This document shows, one piece after another, positions 12,003 through 24,225 of a stretch of 64,000 nt of DNA. Position numbers and translations under genes: made by a program. This stretch comes from Schistosoma haematobium (taxonomy: Eukaryota > Platyhelminthes > Trematoda > Strigeidida > Schistosomatidae). Position 1 is the stretch's first letter, and each line of letters starts with the position of its first letter. The DNA lies in the NCBI RefSeq assembly GCF_000699445.3, contig NC_067195.1, positions 21,467,287 to 21,531,286 on the forward strand, read 5' to 3'. The notes under the pieces were generated by a model, which saw only the letters and a list, made by a program, of their open reading frames with translations, made no database searches and was not told the origin of the DNA.

Positions 12003-12161
12003 AGTTATGGTATGACAGGAGATAAGTGGAGAGCGGTGTTTTATTACATTGTTGACAAGCCAGTGACATTTACGCATGCAATATCAATTTCGATTGACCA
12101 GGAATTCGGAGACTGTTTAAGAAATATTATACGGGCCAGAGAATTATTCAGGGACATATAA
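12003..12161 (+). CDS. Candidate terminal exon, unknown protein
   Basis: Directly after an acceptor-like ATACTTTTGTAG, one frame stays open for 52 codons in DNA where stops are frequent, then ends in TAA. It begins SYGMTGDKWRAVFYY, passes through VDKPVTFTHAIS and EFGDCLRNII, and ends RARELFRDI. Codon choice is varied and includes G/C-ending codons, unlike its flanks. The other two frames close within seven codons. An ideal donor (TTACAG|GTAAGT) lies ten bases past the stop, which is odd: either it is coincidence, the stop is a later mutation, or this is a decayed exon. An in-frame ATG at 12012 would also allow a 49-residue peptide. No family is recognised. Confidence 0.35.
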   Translation, partial: SYGMTGDKWRAVFYYIVDKPVTFTHAISISIDQEFGDCLRNIIRARELFRDI

Positions 12162-12171
12162 AGATTACAGG

Positions 12172-13194
12172 TAAGTATTTAAAGTGAACTCATCTTTATT
12201 TTTAGACATTAAGCGTATAAATATAACAAAAAGATTCGTGAATCATGCGAAATTTCTGTATAAAGTATATTGTTTCAGTCACATTTCATAAATGAGCGTA
12301 CATTCAAATGCTTGTGATCATAGTGATTACTCAAAGTTAAAAAAATGCCCAAAGAAGACAAATGACTATGTATTTTTACCAGTTAACTTCTATCAAAGGC
12401 AATCATATCAAATGAAAATGTGCATTTTTAGTAGTATCCATTTTAAAGTTATTTCACACATTGATCTCTTGTAAGTTCCACAACTTTCGATACCTTTAGA
12501 TTAAGGATTAGTGTTCCCTTGCTTTGTTTTTATCAATATTTAGTTACTATCGGCTCGTAGTAAAAAAGTTTTTGAAATTTGAAAACCTTTACAGGCACTT
12601 CAACCAAATCGAATTTATATTATCTTCCTTGGAAAATAAATATTGTGCTTCATTAACTCTGTGTATACTGATTGTTTAGAAGTTCACTTTGTCAATACCA
12701 TTACAATTGGAAGTCAATCTAATTGTAATAACACAATCAATGAAAATTTTATCCTTTTATACATAAAACCACGTGAAATAACCGAAGTAATTTTGTCTGT
12801 TCAATTCAGGATAGTTCATTTATCATATTGTTTATAAATATAAATGCATTTATTTTTCTATGGTTATTTATTTTAAATTTATGCTTTGTATGTTATTACT
12901 CATGAATCATCTCTCAATTTGTCCTTCTTTACTTTCCTGTGCATTGTAGCATCTTCCTTTTCCTTTAAATGAGGTTCAATATCAATAGATTTTTGTTTAA
13001 CTTCAGAGATCTAACCAGCTATGAAAATAGCAGTAACATGAATAGGAAAAGAGTAAAGTAAAATATTATTTATGCAACGGAAAGACCAATGCCATATATG
13101 AGATTATAAAAATATCATTGTACTTAATTTATGATTGGCATAGGCAAATTATAAGCATAGGATTAAATCTCCATAGTTTACATCATGGAATGAC
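12172..13194. other. A+T-rich stretch, only chance frames
   Basis: Two 60-odd-codon plus-strand frames (12292-12474 and 12643-12837) have A+T-biased composition and no domain, and look like chance. Nothing else is recognised. Confidence 0.4.
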
Positions 13195-13368
13195 TTTGTT
13201 AGACCGACATCAGTCACCAGAAAGCACTGGACAGGTGTTTTGTCCTAGTGTAGGACAATTTAGTACTGCTAATCCTCTAACCCACCATAGCTGATAGAAC
13301 CCAGAACCTTCAGGTCTCTCGAGCGAACGTTTTACTCCTAGATTACTGAGCCAGCATCCGACTGTACA
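13195..13368 (-). mobile_element. tRNA-headed hammerhead SINE copy with decayed ribozyme
   Basis: Read on the minus strand, a tRNA-like head carries an A-box-like TGGCTCAGTAATCTAGG and a B-box-like GGTTCTATC, the signals of an internal RNA polymerase III promoter. A hammerhead-derived segment follows: GTCC/GGAC stem II survives, but the core reads CTAAATT and GAAA has become AAAA. The cleavage-site neighbourhood CTGTCCAGTGCTTTCTGG is well kept. This copy shows the head-then-ribozyme order of the SINE. Confidence 0.65.
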
Positions 13369-13535
13369 TACGTTGAACTTCAGTCAATCTGCAATATTGA
13401 GCTACCATCTTTCACTGCCTGAGGCAGATAAATTTCTCATACCGGACATGGTTGAACTTTACTAATCAAAGCTTCTTATTAGAACTTTTAGGATTGCATC
13501 GACAGGTTAGTCACTAGCTAGTACAGGATAATTAC

Positions 13536-13667
13536 TAGGGTAGGGGTTTTGTGAAGTTTGGTATCCTTTCATAATTGATGTTACAGATTGATCAATAGTA
13601 GCCTAACTAAGGCCAATTTGTGATAAAAATTATGGAAATTTGACAAACTCCACAAAATCCTACACTA
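13536..13667. repeat. Imperfect inverted repeat, MITE-like hairpin
   Basis: TAGGGTAGGGGTTTTGTGAAG (13536 on) is mirrored by CTCCACAAAATCCTACACTA ending at 13667, and inner segments TTTCATAATT and AATTATGGAAA continue the pairing. Arms are about 40 bases around a loop near 50 bases. It could be a small non-autonomous DNA element or a chance hairpin; no target duplication was identified. Confidence 0.45.
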
Positions 13668-15519
13668 AAAATACCTGAATTATTAAAATTTATAGAGAAG
13701 GAGCTCCGCAGTAAATCAGACATACATGTATACATCACGAATGAGCAAAAACTTATGTTCAGATTTTTCCCATAACATGAACTGTAAAGTAATCAAGCAA
13801 TACATAGAAAAGGAAGTTATTAAAAATTTAAATGATTTTTTGTCACGTAGATTAAACAAATTTTGAGGCATGTCATTGATAAACGATGGTAGATGAGAAC
13901 TGAATAAAGTTTTACCAGTAAAATTTTCATCTCTCAATGATGTCAATATTGAAACCGAGTTGAATAAATGTTACCAATTAATATTTAATCAACCGAACTA
14001 CAAAACCTAAAAGCGTACTTTCGAAAGCTTTACGTTAAGAGACCCATCTGATATTTCAGGAAAAACCCAGTGTTCAGGAGAATCATTAACATCTGTTCAA
14101 AAGCCAAACTAAACTTTCGAATCAAAGAAATCCACTACAAATAAAGAGAGAACTATTTGAAGTTACTCCACAACAATCAAATGATTAAAGTCTATTAATA
14201 TCCAGGTCACGAAGAGGTCTAGAACAATCAAACCAGGGCATTTTCAAGTACATTAAGGAATCCCAAGCTTGTGTGAAATTACTCAAGGTGACCCACTAAA
14301 ATTAAGTGAGAACAAGAAAAGTAGACTGAAAAATACGCTATGCCTTCAAACTTTGATACATAAACGTAGCGAACGGCACTGATTGGTGGGTTGTCTGGTG
14401 CATACTAATTGTTTTATTAGTTAGATTAAATGAACATATTAAACATAATTTGAAAGCTGATGAATTAATTAGCTTTACATTATTTATAAGTGTACAACAA
14501 AACATTAATCTAATCAAGAAAGGTTATATAATGTCAGAATTAGTATGTGGAGTTAAAGTCCTTGATTCATACTTCATACCTACGTAAAATAATTTTCCAT
14601 TTTTGAAATCATCCTTTGTGTTACAGATAAAATGCTTTTTACTTGCTAAGCTTAGTTTATGAAACTATATGCTGTATAGAAATAAATGTGCCAAGCATTA
14701 ACTAATATGTCTTATTAGAACCTGTTAATAATCTTGGTGTTGTCATCACAAAGCTATTTAAATTTAATTTAAGAATCTGCGAGTACACTTGAATAACACT
14801 AAGCGGAGTCGAATTTTCAACACTCGTGTCTAACGACAAGAATGATGCATTTAGGATACTTTTCAAATTTGATCAGTTTGTGACACAGTACACTACCTCA
14901 TCGAGGTTACTTCATCAATCCAAACGTAATTGATTCCATTGATTATGGTTTCCTATATGAGTTCAGATGATACAGACAACAAAACCTAATTAAACAATAA
15001 TTTATAGCTTTCATATAACAATTTCTTTTAAATTGCCAACAAATTATATCTGTAAAATCCGTGACGCATTATCGTGCAAAAGCGTATTTGTAATCTGTTA
15101 CACGATTTTTCACGTGCTTCCTGTATAAACATATCATTTTAATGCTTCAGGTACTTCAAAACTGGTTGGATAACCATGTAAGCAAAGGTTATTAAAATAA
15201 ATAGATTTAACGTATCGAAATCTGTTGAAAAATATTTAGATGCCTCTCATGCTTCCTAACTGCGATTTCCACGATCCTTGTCGAGGCATTAGTTCAATCT
15301 AGTGCATTTATGGAATAACTCAAGCGAAACAGTAAGTGAAGGACAGTGGTGACATTTGCAGCTATAAAATCGGATTCAATAATCTAAACATTAATATATT
15401 GAGTATGGATGAATCGGTCAGGAAATAGTGAATTAGGCATTGATTAACTTTATAACCCACTGAATTTGATATAGCTTAGCGTTCTATACATTTATATGCT
15501 TTGTGTTATTACATTTAAT
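13668..15519. other. A+T-rich non-coding stretch
   Basis: A minus-strand frame at 13716-13946 has no recognisable domain. Nothing else is seen before the LINE at 15.5 kb. Confidence 0.4.
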
Positions 15520-17360
15520 AATAACTCGAAGGTTACTGACGGTCCCAAGACCGGGTAAAGGAGGAGGGTTTGGTATGAGGTCGGCAACCTCATCCCCAAT
15601 ACAGCCTTTCTTCGAGATTCGGACAAACTCAACGAATTCGAGATAACTCCCAACGACGGGTCCCAAGCCTTACAAGATCTGCTGAAAGAAGAAGAAACTA
15701 CTAGGGAGGACAACTGGATTGAAGCACTAACCTCAACATGTCAGGAAGTGCTGAGCCGCAAAAAGCTTCGTCATAAGGAATGGATCTTCATTGAAACCAT
15801 GTTTGGGATTCAAGAAAGGAAGAGTAAGAAAACAGCAATTAAGAACAGCCGAACAAGATCAGAGACAGTCAAGACACAAGCTGATTACACTGAAGCAGAC
15901 AAGCAAATGAAGTGGAACATTAGAGCTTACATGTAGAAATACGCGGGAGAGCTGGCAACGACAGAGAATAAGGCTACAAGAGAAGGAAATATGAAAGAGT
16001 ATGGAAATATAGTAAACCAAAAAGACTGGTCAAGGATAGAGAAGGCAAGCCACACACTGCGACTCAAGAACAGAAGAACACATGAGTAGAACATTTTGAG
16101 TAACTCTTGAATAGACCAGCCTCAGTGAATTCACTGAACGTCAAAGCGGCATACACAGACATGCCTATAGATGTCACTCTACCAATGACTGAAGAAATCA
16201 GGATGGACATCAGACAAATGAATAGTGGGAAAGCAGAAGAATCTGACAATATACCAGTCGAAGCACTGAATTCAGACTTAGAAGTAGTTGAAAGTATGCT
16301 TCACGTTCTACTGAGGAAGATTTTGGAGGAAGAACAAGTGCCACCGACAGACTGGGAAGAAGGATACCTCATCAAGATCACAAAGAGAGGAGATCTGAGT
16401 AAATGTGAGAACTTCAGAGGCATCACATTACCGCCAGTACTAGGAGAAGTCTTCAATAGAGTGTTGCTGAACTGGATGAGAGATTCAGTAGACGCTCAAC
16501 TTCGAGATCAGCAGGCCGGAATTCATACAACGTACTGCACTGCAAAGTCTTTCATGGAGGACACCTGACAGACACATTCCAAGTGAGGACCAGAGTCAGA
16601 CAAGGCTGATTACTGTCTCCCCTTCTCTTTCTTCTGGTGGTTGACTGGATTATGAATACCTCGACATCTGAAGAGAAGCACGGAATACAGTGGACAGCTT
16701 AGATGCAACCAGACGATTTGGACTTTACAGATGACCTATCCCTTCTGTCCCATACAAACGAACAAATGCAGGTGAAAACAACCAGTGAAGTAGCACCAGC
16801 GATGCAGACGCAAAGTCGAAGATTGACAAAGCAAGGATAGCATTCCTACAATTGAAGAACATATGCAACTTAAAACAACTGTTTGTAAGCCAATATCAAA
16901 GTTGGAATCTTCATTACGAACGTCAAGACAGTTCTACTGTACGGAGCTGCAACTTGGAGAACTACCACAACCGTCATCAAGAAAATACAAATATTTCTAA
17001 ACAACTGTCTACATAATATATTGAATGTCCGTTGACAGGATACCATCAATAACAGCCTACTGTGAGAGAGAACAAACCAACTTCCAGATGACACGGAAAA
17101 GATGTTGGAGGTGGATATGACATACATTACGGAAATCAACAAACTGGATTACGGAGCAAGCGCTAACTTGGAATGCTAAAGGGAAATTAGAAAGAGAAAG
17201 ACCAAAGAACACAATGCCTCGAGAATTGGAAGCAGACATGAAAAGGATGAGTACTAACTGTAAAGGACTGCTCAGAGCAGAGTTGGATGGAGAACGCTGG
17301 CGGGTGGCCTATTCTCCTCAACGAGTGGTAACAGACCCAAGTCAGTGTGTTATAAACAAT
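15520..17360 (+). pseudogene. RTE/SR2-like LINE, family B, degenerate copy
   Basis: Plus-strand remnant of a non-LTR retrotransposon ORF. A linker region (15700-16090) contains LTSTCQEVLSRKKLRHKEW and many Lys/Arg. The reverse transcriptase starts in the open frame 16107-16568 with IRQMNSGKAEESDNIPVEAL, DWEEGYLIKITKRGDLSKCENFRG cut into motif blocks, and LRDQQAG. At about 16520 the sequence jumps from the QQAG motif to the region just before RVRQG, deleting roughly 70 codons that include the first catalytic Asp. Later motifs are LLSPLLFLLVVDWIM and LDFTDDLSLLSH, where FADD is now FTDD. Stops and frameshifts follow through the C-terminal WRTLAGGL region. It is 5'-truncated and non-functional. 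Confidence 0.8.
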
Positions 17361-20009
17361 TAGACAACTTTGATAAGCTTCGATTGTATTAATAAATGGA
17401 TGCGTTTATAATTAATGTTTTAAGAGGAAAACAGACGGGGCAAGATTAATTCAGCTTCAATACCTTCGGCTATAGACCTAACAAATAAAGATGAAATTTA
17501 TGGATGTAGTATGAACACTCGTTATATAGTAAAACTCCATGGCAACAGATTTCACCAGACGCAATTCTAGATAATTCAGCTCATTATCAAAAATAACGAT
17601 AAAGCGTATTATTATTATTATTACTAATGATCCCGCCGTTGATCCTCGTAATTTTGTTTTGCTTGGTAGGAATAATGATGAATCATTTAGCAAACATTTT
17701 GTAAATGCATGTGGTAATATGTCATCACATAAAGGATCATTTAATGAATAAAGTACGGTGACACATCTGGTTGTAATCTTGATTTTAACTGATTAGAAAA
17801 CTGATAAGTTTTTATATTTTATTTATTGATTTGTTGTATCGCAATTCAACTAGAGATTTCATATGATTAGTACATGAAATTATCAGCAAACATTTGTAAA
17901 TCTTATTCTTTAAAGCTTTCCGTGTATTCAGTAGTTGCTATAATTATCTTATGCAGTGTAATCTATGCAAATCTAGGTATATATTCTTAGTTTGTTTACT
18001 TATTATATAAGTTTTCCTAGGGTTATTTACATCGATATTATTCTATATGACAAACGTTAGCTGCCCCACCTGGTTACGAAATAATAGGTTAAGTATTAGA
18101 TTTATTATTTATTTAGCAAACATGGAATTTTTCTTAGTAAAAAAGCAACTTGTAAATACTGAGAATTAAATTATAACTTTTTGTTCAAGCAGTGTAATTT
18201 ACTTTTGAGGACTGAATGATGATGTTGATCGACTAACTCATTACAGAAACTTTAATTATTTTGGTTTGGTTTAAAAGGTAAAGAGAAAATACCGGTAGTG
18301 AAAAGAAAAATATTTTCAGTTGACAAATATAGTATAAATTATAAAATCATGAAAAAGCTGAAGTTTTTATTAGTGGATTCAATTGTAAAACATCAGAGTA
18401 TTTCACTGATCTTCAGTTCATCATGATATATTGTGTTCCGTAGCTCTATAATGTAGTCCTTCTTTATGTGTTTATGTATATTACTGTCAGTAATTTAAAC
18501 GTCTGACAAAATATGTCATGGTAGAGAGTATTGAATGCATTATGAATATATCTTGTTTTTAGGATGATGAACACGATATCTATCGACAGATAGTCCGCAG
18601 TGATATAAGGCGGTAGGTTGATAACCGCTTCTAAGACCGAAATATTATCATGAACATCCAAATAAATTGAAGTCGAAGGCTGACACTATTCAGTACTATG
18701 TAGAATTACACAACTGTATTTAAAATATGAACAAGAGACAACCATTATCAAGTGTAAATAAGAACTTTCGTCTAAATTTGAACGAATAGTTTCACAATAT
18801 TTGGGCGCCGAGTTAATGTGAGACATTAAAGAGGAAGAATGTATTAGTAAAATCTCAGTGAAAGAATTTGAAGTAAATCCAACGTTTGACCTGGCAACCT
18901 GGTCCAAGCTTCTTCAAGGAAAATATAATTAAACAACAAAATTATCGAATATATATATAAGTTGAATGCCGATTTCTTGCTATATATATACTAAATTACA
19001 TTATCACCTTTAACCCAAACGATACAGTAGTAACTGATATTATTCCATCGAAATTGCAATCCAATTAGTTATGTGCAGACTTAAAAGTTTATAACTTATG
19101 TTAATCACTTATTACACCAATAATCACTTTTTTACATGAAATCTCTTAAAAAGAATTCAAGCTAGTTGAGGATTGGTATGTAGTATCCATTATGAATAGA
19201 TCCATTTATTCCACCTGAAGTTGGCTCAAGTAAACTCATCACTTGGTCAGGAAATCGCTCCTAGACGAATCCGCTTCACGCAATTAAAATATTTAAGCAA
19301 AGAAAACTAAACAAGTTAACATTTCCAATTGAAAAAAGGAACAATATAAGTAGAATAGGCTTGAACATATACTTTTAAATTATACAAATATAATCCGTCA
19401 TATTAAGTAGTATTTTCATTTTCTTAACTTAATCGGCTGTGATTTTGTCACCAATTAATACATAATAACATATGAAGTTGGGCAAACATAAGGGTTTTAA
19501 TAACAGTACTCCATTATCTATTGAGCGAATATTACAAAAATGTTGACAGAAAAGGCATCTATCTATTCTGAGTTTTATGAAGAAGGCGGAAGCCAACCAT
19601 CTCAATTTACAATCTAGAAATTAGTGGTTTAAAGTTGAAAAAAGTACCGTTTATTGTTATTTAACCTAAGAATGTTTCACCGTAGGGTTTCTGATGGATA
19701 TTAAACCAGTTATTTGTGATAATTTTAGTCAACCTCAAATTGATAACGACAGTGTGAAGGGAAAAACTACTGGCAATTTTCTGACCATTACTTTCAGCCT
19801 TGGTCATTCATCTGCTATATGATGAGTTATACAATCCTATTTGAATATTTTACACAAATACATTTAGCTAACTCACCAGTAAGTTGTGAAATTTGCTAAG
19901 ATAATTTTAAAATATTGACTTCAATTATCTTGGTAATTATATCAGTCAATTATTTAATCATCACACCATTCCATTTCATATTCCTAAAACGCTGACCCAT
20001 TTATTTTAG
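17361..20009. other. A+T-rich stretch, no gene recognised
   Basis: Contains short TA runs near 18950 and 18982 and scattered minus-strand frames of 60-75 codons without domains. Nothing supported. Confidence 0.4.
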
Positions 20010-20045
20010 AGGTTACTATTATACAGTATAATTCATTTTATAAAG
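20010..20045 (+). CDS. Candidate 36-base symmetric micro-exon
   Basis: A pyrimidine-rich acceptor (CCCATTTATTTTAG) is followed after exactly 36 open bases by a consensus donor (AAAG|GTAAGTC). The frame reads RLLLYSIIHFIK. Schistosomes are known for micro-exon genes built from short exons whose length is a multiple of three. This is a single isolated candidate with no neighbour exon identified, so chance is quite possible. Confidence 0.18.
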
Positions 20046-20635
20046 GTAAGTCTTTCTTTACAAGTTTAAATAAAGTTTTCATTTGATATAAAACCATAAA
20101 AATGTCATTCAAATGTGATCAACTCATCCGTAAAATGATATTTCAATTTACCATTATATCAATGGGAACGAATAAGGTGGTTGCCTATTCAAATAAATTA
20201 ATTTTGAATTTATTGTCTTCTATGCTATGATTAGTTTCAGTCTATTATTACTGATTGATAGAAATTAATTATTCATTAGTTTCCCTTTATGTTTCAATGA
20301 TCAATGTTATTATATTCAAAGTGGAATATATTCGATAGTAAGAACTGGTTGGATTAGAGGATATAAAAATTGGAAAAAAAAACTAAACAGACATTAAGCC
20401 TAAACAAAAATAACATTTCACAGAATTTTTTATTCAAGCCTCTACCTACCAACATATTTTATCAGGAAATAGCTCTTATAAAAATATGAAGTAGTGAGCG
20501 CTTTACTAATAGTGTAAAACGCACTAACGACACTATTTATGTGTTGTTGTTTAAAACAAAATTAGTTAATGTGACATTTATTTTGTTAATCTCAAATATC
20601 GATCAGTAGAAAAACAAAGTACTTAATTACTTACG

Positions 20636-20935
20636 CCTGTTACCCCTCTTGGAGGAGTACAGGTCGCTCACCAGCATTCTCCATCCAACTCTGTCCTGAT
20701 CAATACTTTCCAGTTGTTTCCAGTTGCTATTCATCCTTTTCATGTCTGCTTCCAATTCTCGACACAGCGTATTATTTGGCCTTTCTCTTTTTCATTTCCC
20801 TTCAGCATTCCATGTTATTACTTGCCTCGTGATACATTTTGATGATTACCGTAATGTGTGTCCTATCCACTTCCAGCGTCTTTTAATTTCCTACTCAGCT
20901 GGAAGTTGGTTTGTTCTCTTTCACAGTTGCTGATG
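20636..20935 (-). mobile_element. Family B LINE 3' fragment, minus strand
   Basis: Read on the minus strand it encodes the C-terminal tail of family B: pieces equivalent to [34 protein letters not shown] and [16 protein letters not shown], ending near GGGGTAACAGGCGTAAGTAATTAAG. The terminal TAAG units match the ends at 24.5 and 32.45 kb. At least one frameshift or stop is present. Only the last roughly 300 bases were retained. Confidence 0.75.
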
Positions 20936-21744
20936 GAAAAAACAAAACGAAGTACTCAATAAAATTAAAAGACGTTTTAACACAAATCACATGATTGATT
21001 TACTTGTTAGATGTAAAAATAATTTTTACTTGTATAAATATCAAAGTCATGCATTCAGCATGATCACTAAATTCCAATGGTTTTGAATTATTATCCAACT
21101 TTTTGGGTTCTTCATTTGTTCATTAGGCTAACTAAGTTTAACGATCGGCGTCTATTCGGTTTATTTACCTTTTTCTCAAACTGCCACAATGTTTACGAAT
21201 CAGCTTAGTTGTTTCAGATATACTTACAGCTGTAGAAATACACTTTCGTGTAAAGAAAACAAACATAAACAAGAAGGTTTTGTGCTTTCTGATTTTTGTT
21301 AATTTCCTCAAATCATTTTAAAACGTAAGAGATTATTAAAAACAAGGAATATTTGAGCAAACAATTGTTTTCATTTACTTCATCTTCAAGTTCAGTATTT
21401 TTAAGTGTATATGACTATGCCTCCTCAGTGTAGATGAAGTCATCAGCAATATATTTAAAAAGTTGAACTTAAATATCCAAATGTGGTGTAGTCGTCGTAT
21501 CTATACACCATAACTGACGATTAAACTAACCTATAAATGTTCTAATCCACATTCATGTAGATCACTGTACTGACCCATTCTTAGCTGGATATCTAACTTT
21601 CTCAGTTCACATGTAATTCCTATGATTATTATTATAAATACCCTGACAATATTCTTATTATTACAAATTACATTCATACAACATAGTCATCCGTTGTGTA
21701 GAGAATTTTGTCATGATTGCTACAGACTGAATATAACTAGACAA
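20936..21744. other. A+T-rich non-coding stretch
   Basis: No gene or element recognised. Confidence 0.4.
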
Positions 21745-21895
21745 GCAAGGAAGGCCAGAAAGCACTGGAGAGTTGTTTCATCCTGGTATGTGAACTTTCA
21801 GCAGCGCATACTCATAGCTCCACCAGGGGTAGAACCCCGGACTTTCAGGCCTCACGATGATCACTTAGTATTGACACCACTGAATTCGGGTCTTA
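21745..21895 (-). mobile_element. tRNA-headed hammerhead SINE copy, decayed core
   Basis: Minus-strand reading gives a head with a clear B-box-like GGGGTTCTACCCC next to GAGGCCTGAAAGTCC, then a hammerhead-derived segment GCGCTGCTGAAAGTTCAC, CATACCAGGATGAAAC, and CTCTCCAGTGCTTTCTGG. Positions 8 and 9 of the core have changed (CTGAAAG in place of CTGANGA) and the cleavage triplet is CTC. It lies inside the plus-strand open frame 21622-21969, which is therefore not a gene. Confidence 0.6.
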
Positions 21896-22576
21896 TGATT
21901 TTCATTTTTAACTTTTATCAATTTGTGACATTGTTTGACTATTATCCATTGCCATTAACGATAACATGACAGAACTCCACACTAAGGTCTGTATTATAGA
22001 TTGCAACTAAATATCAGTAGTTAATGAGATTAGAAAATGATGGAGCATTTTTAAAAGGGTCTACTGTTATTCAATGTAACACGGAACACAAAAGGGATGA
22101 ACACAAGGTCATTCTAAATAATGAACTTTGCATACTGAAATTTACAAAAGCTATATTAATTAATAAGAGTTTACCTTTTTGTTCAGAAATGGCCAGCAGA
22201 TCATTTCAACTGTTTCGATAAGTGAAACAGATTATTTATTTGACCCATTTCTCATTTTGACTATAACTACTGTTCATTGGGTTCAACCTAAACTATTTTC
22301 ATATCTTCCTAAAATATTTATTACGTAGGAAAACAGTCTCATATTCCAGAAACAATATAATAAGGTAAATATAGATACACTTGTCCCACTACAAACTCTC
22401 TAGTTTATCTACATTGAAATTTTACCTGCTAAACAGCCTACCGTTTTCTGACGGACACCTTTTCCTGAATTTCTATGCATATCTGTAAGTGATGGTGGCA
22501 GTATACTGTGAACTGACTAAAATCGTAAAGAGTATTCAATATTGAATCATTGACTTCAAAATATCATGCTTGTCGC
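21896..22576. other. A+T-rich stretch with one weak micro-exon look-alike
   Basis: At 22437-22484 a 48-base segment lies between an AAACAG acceptor and a GTAAGTGATG donor, and one frame is open (LPFSDGHLFLNFYAYL). The acceptor lacks a good pyrimidine tract, so it is not called as an exon. Nothing else is recognised. Confidence 0.3.
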
Positions 22577-22933
22577 TGTTGTGGATGCGGAGGAATAGAC
22601 CAATAATTATCATGTTAAGTCCAATGGTGTCCTTGGACTTTAAATGGACATTTCCTATTGGTCGATATCTGTTCACTTGTTGAATATTGTACAAAATGTT
22701 GTTTTCTATTTTATGGTACGATGTGGTATGCTTGGTTAGTATATAAATAGAGTATGTTTGAAATATAATGATTCATATCTCCGAGACTGTGACTTGTGTT
22801 CTGGACTCAACTGACTGGGCTAGACAGGGAAGTGGGACCAATCGAGACTCTAGGCCGTCCGTACGTGTTTACGTGTCACTGTAATCGATCGATAAGTACG
22901 CTGCTCGCTAATTTTCCAGTCAAGGACACAACA
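22577..22933 (+). mobile_element. LTR with TATA box, same family as 2154-2519
   Basis: Begins TGTTGTGGATGC and ends GGACACAACA, giving TGTTG/CAACA terminal inverted repeats over 357 bases. It aligns end to end with the 2.15-kb copy; the best stretch runs from TAGTATATAAATAGAG through TAGACAGGGAAG. TATATAAATAG is a good core promoter. Flanks (GTCGC left, ATTAG right) do not match, so either internal sequence of the same element follows or the duplication has decayed. Confidence 0.65.
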
Positions 22934-23600
22934 ATTAGCACAGGGTAAAAATCGACCGCAACTTAAAGTCATAACAGTCGCATTACCTAAACTTAAGTTC
23001 TGTTTCATATGGAATCGGGGGGCAAAGTCAGATTCGCACTTCCACGTAGTACTCTCTGGATAGTTGGTGATCTTTCTCCCCATGAAAAAACGCAAGCGAC
23101 ACAGTAGAGACCGGACTGACCAACCATTTCTCTGTCAGACGGAGATCGGACTAACCATCCACTCTATCTAAACCATGATTACAATAGAAGAGAGGTTGAC
23201 TTGAAATGACATTGTGGTTGTGACATTGGAGAAAACTTTCCTTATGGTGCCTGTACAGAATAGTCTGGAAGGGCCCATGAGGACTGCCGGGGACAGGCCA
23301 GAGCGTAGGCCATAAGCTGTACAGTAGCCTGTTCACAGTGGTAGACACTAAACCGGCTTGTGGTAAGAGCGTGAAATGAGCAACATTGTCTATGATGACC
23401 TATATGCTTATTTGAGTGCTCGGTGTTCATTTAGTGACAATGCTGGTGGGCTTGGGGCATTCGTATTTATGCCTTTGTGTATACTATTGAGTGTATGGGC
23501 CTGGTTTATGCATTCCAAATGTACATATATCATATACTTTTGAGTGGAAACTTCTATGCTCGGACTTGAATGTCATAAGTTACAATGAGAAATGAGTATA
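22934..23600 (+). repeat. Dispersed repeat part X (relative at 55.0-55.7 kb)
   Basis: G+C-richer than the flanks. From TGGATAGTTGGTGATCTTTC onward it matches the reverse complement of 55.65-55.04 kb: shared landmarks are GACATTGG/CGCTGG, GGGCCCAT, GGCCAGAGCGTAGGC, GAGCGTGAA and TTCATTTAGTGA. The short open frames in it (22850-23430, minus) are broken and have no known domain. It follows an LTR directly and might be internal or captured sequence of an LTR element, but no gag, protease or pol motif is visible. Confidence 0.5.
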
Positions 23601-24225
23601 AATGCTAAGGTGTTGTTCACAGTCTTTTGGTTTACACTAGTATTCCAGCTAGCATGAAGCTTAGACTAAAACTCTCATTGGATTGAGTATTCTCCACGTA
23701 TGATCAGGTATGATAACACACTCAGTACCTAAAACTTAAAAGATGCTACCAGAATTACATATAATTTCATCTATTAGAACTATCATCAAATATACAAATC
23801 GTTCAGCACTTTTTTGGATAGCTCGAAAGTAGACATCCCAAACATTGAAACTTGGCGATTTTAAACATGAAGGCAATTGAATCCTAGACTGGAGGAAAAT
23901 GATGAATGCATTCAAAACAAATATGTCTATATTTACCTAGTATGACCATATCTGTGGATTGTTCTCTTACTTTTATTCTTTAATGAATTGATTTTATTTG
24001 ATCAAACCGTACGTTACAAAAGTATACTTTACTTTATTCTCAGTCTCCTCTAGTCATAACTTTATGATCATAATACGAAAAGTGAAATTATAAAAACAAT
24101 GTCATCATTATTATCAGACCATTTAAATAGAGTAAAGTAATATTTGTCTAGATTATGCAATTAATGGAAATAAGTCAACTTACTATCCAAAATGAAACCG
24201 TACATTTTAAACTTTATATATATCG
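23601..24225. other. A+T-rich non-coding stretch
   Basis: Nothing recognised. Confidence 0.4.

Noticed and set aside
21622..21969. 115-codon plus-strand gene
   Set aside because: Its middle is the reverse complement of a tRNA-headed SINE; the APPGVEPRTFRPHDDH stretch is the B-box region read backwards.
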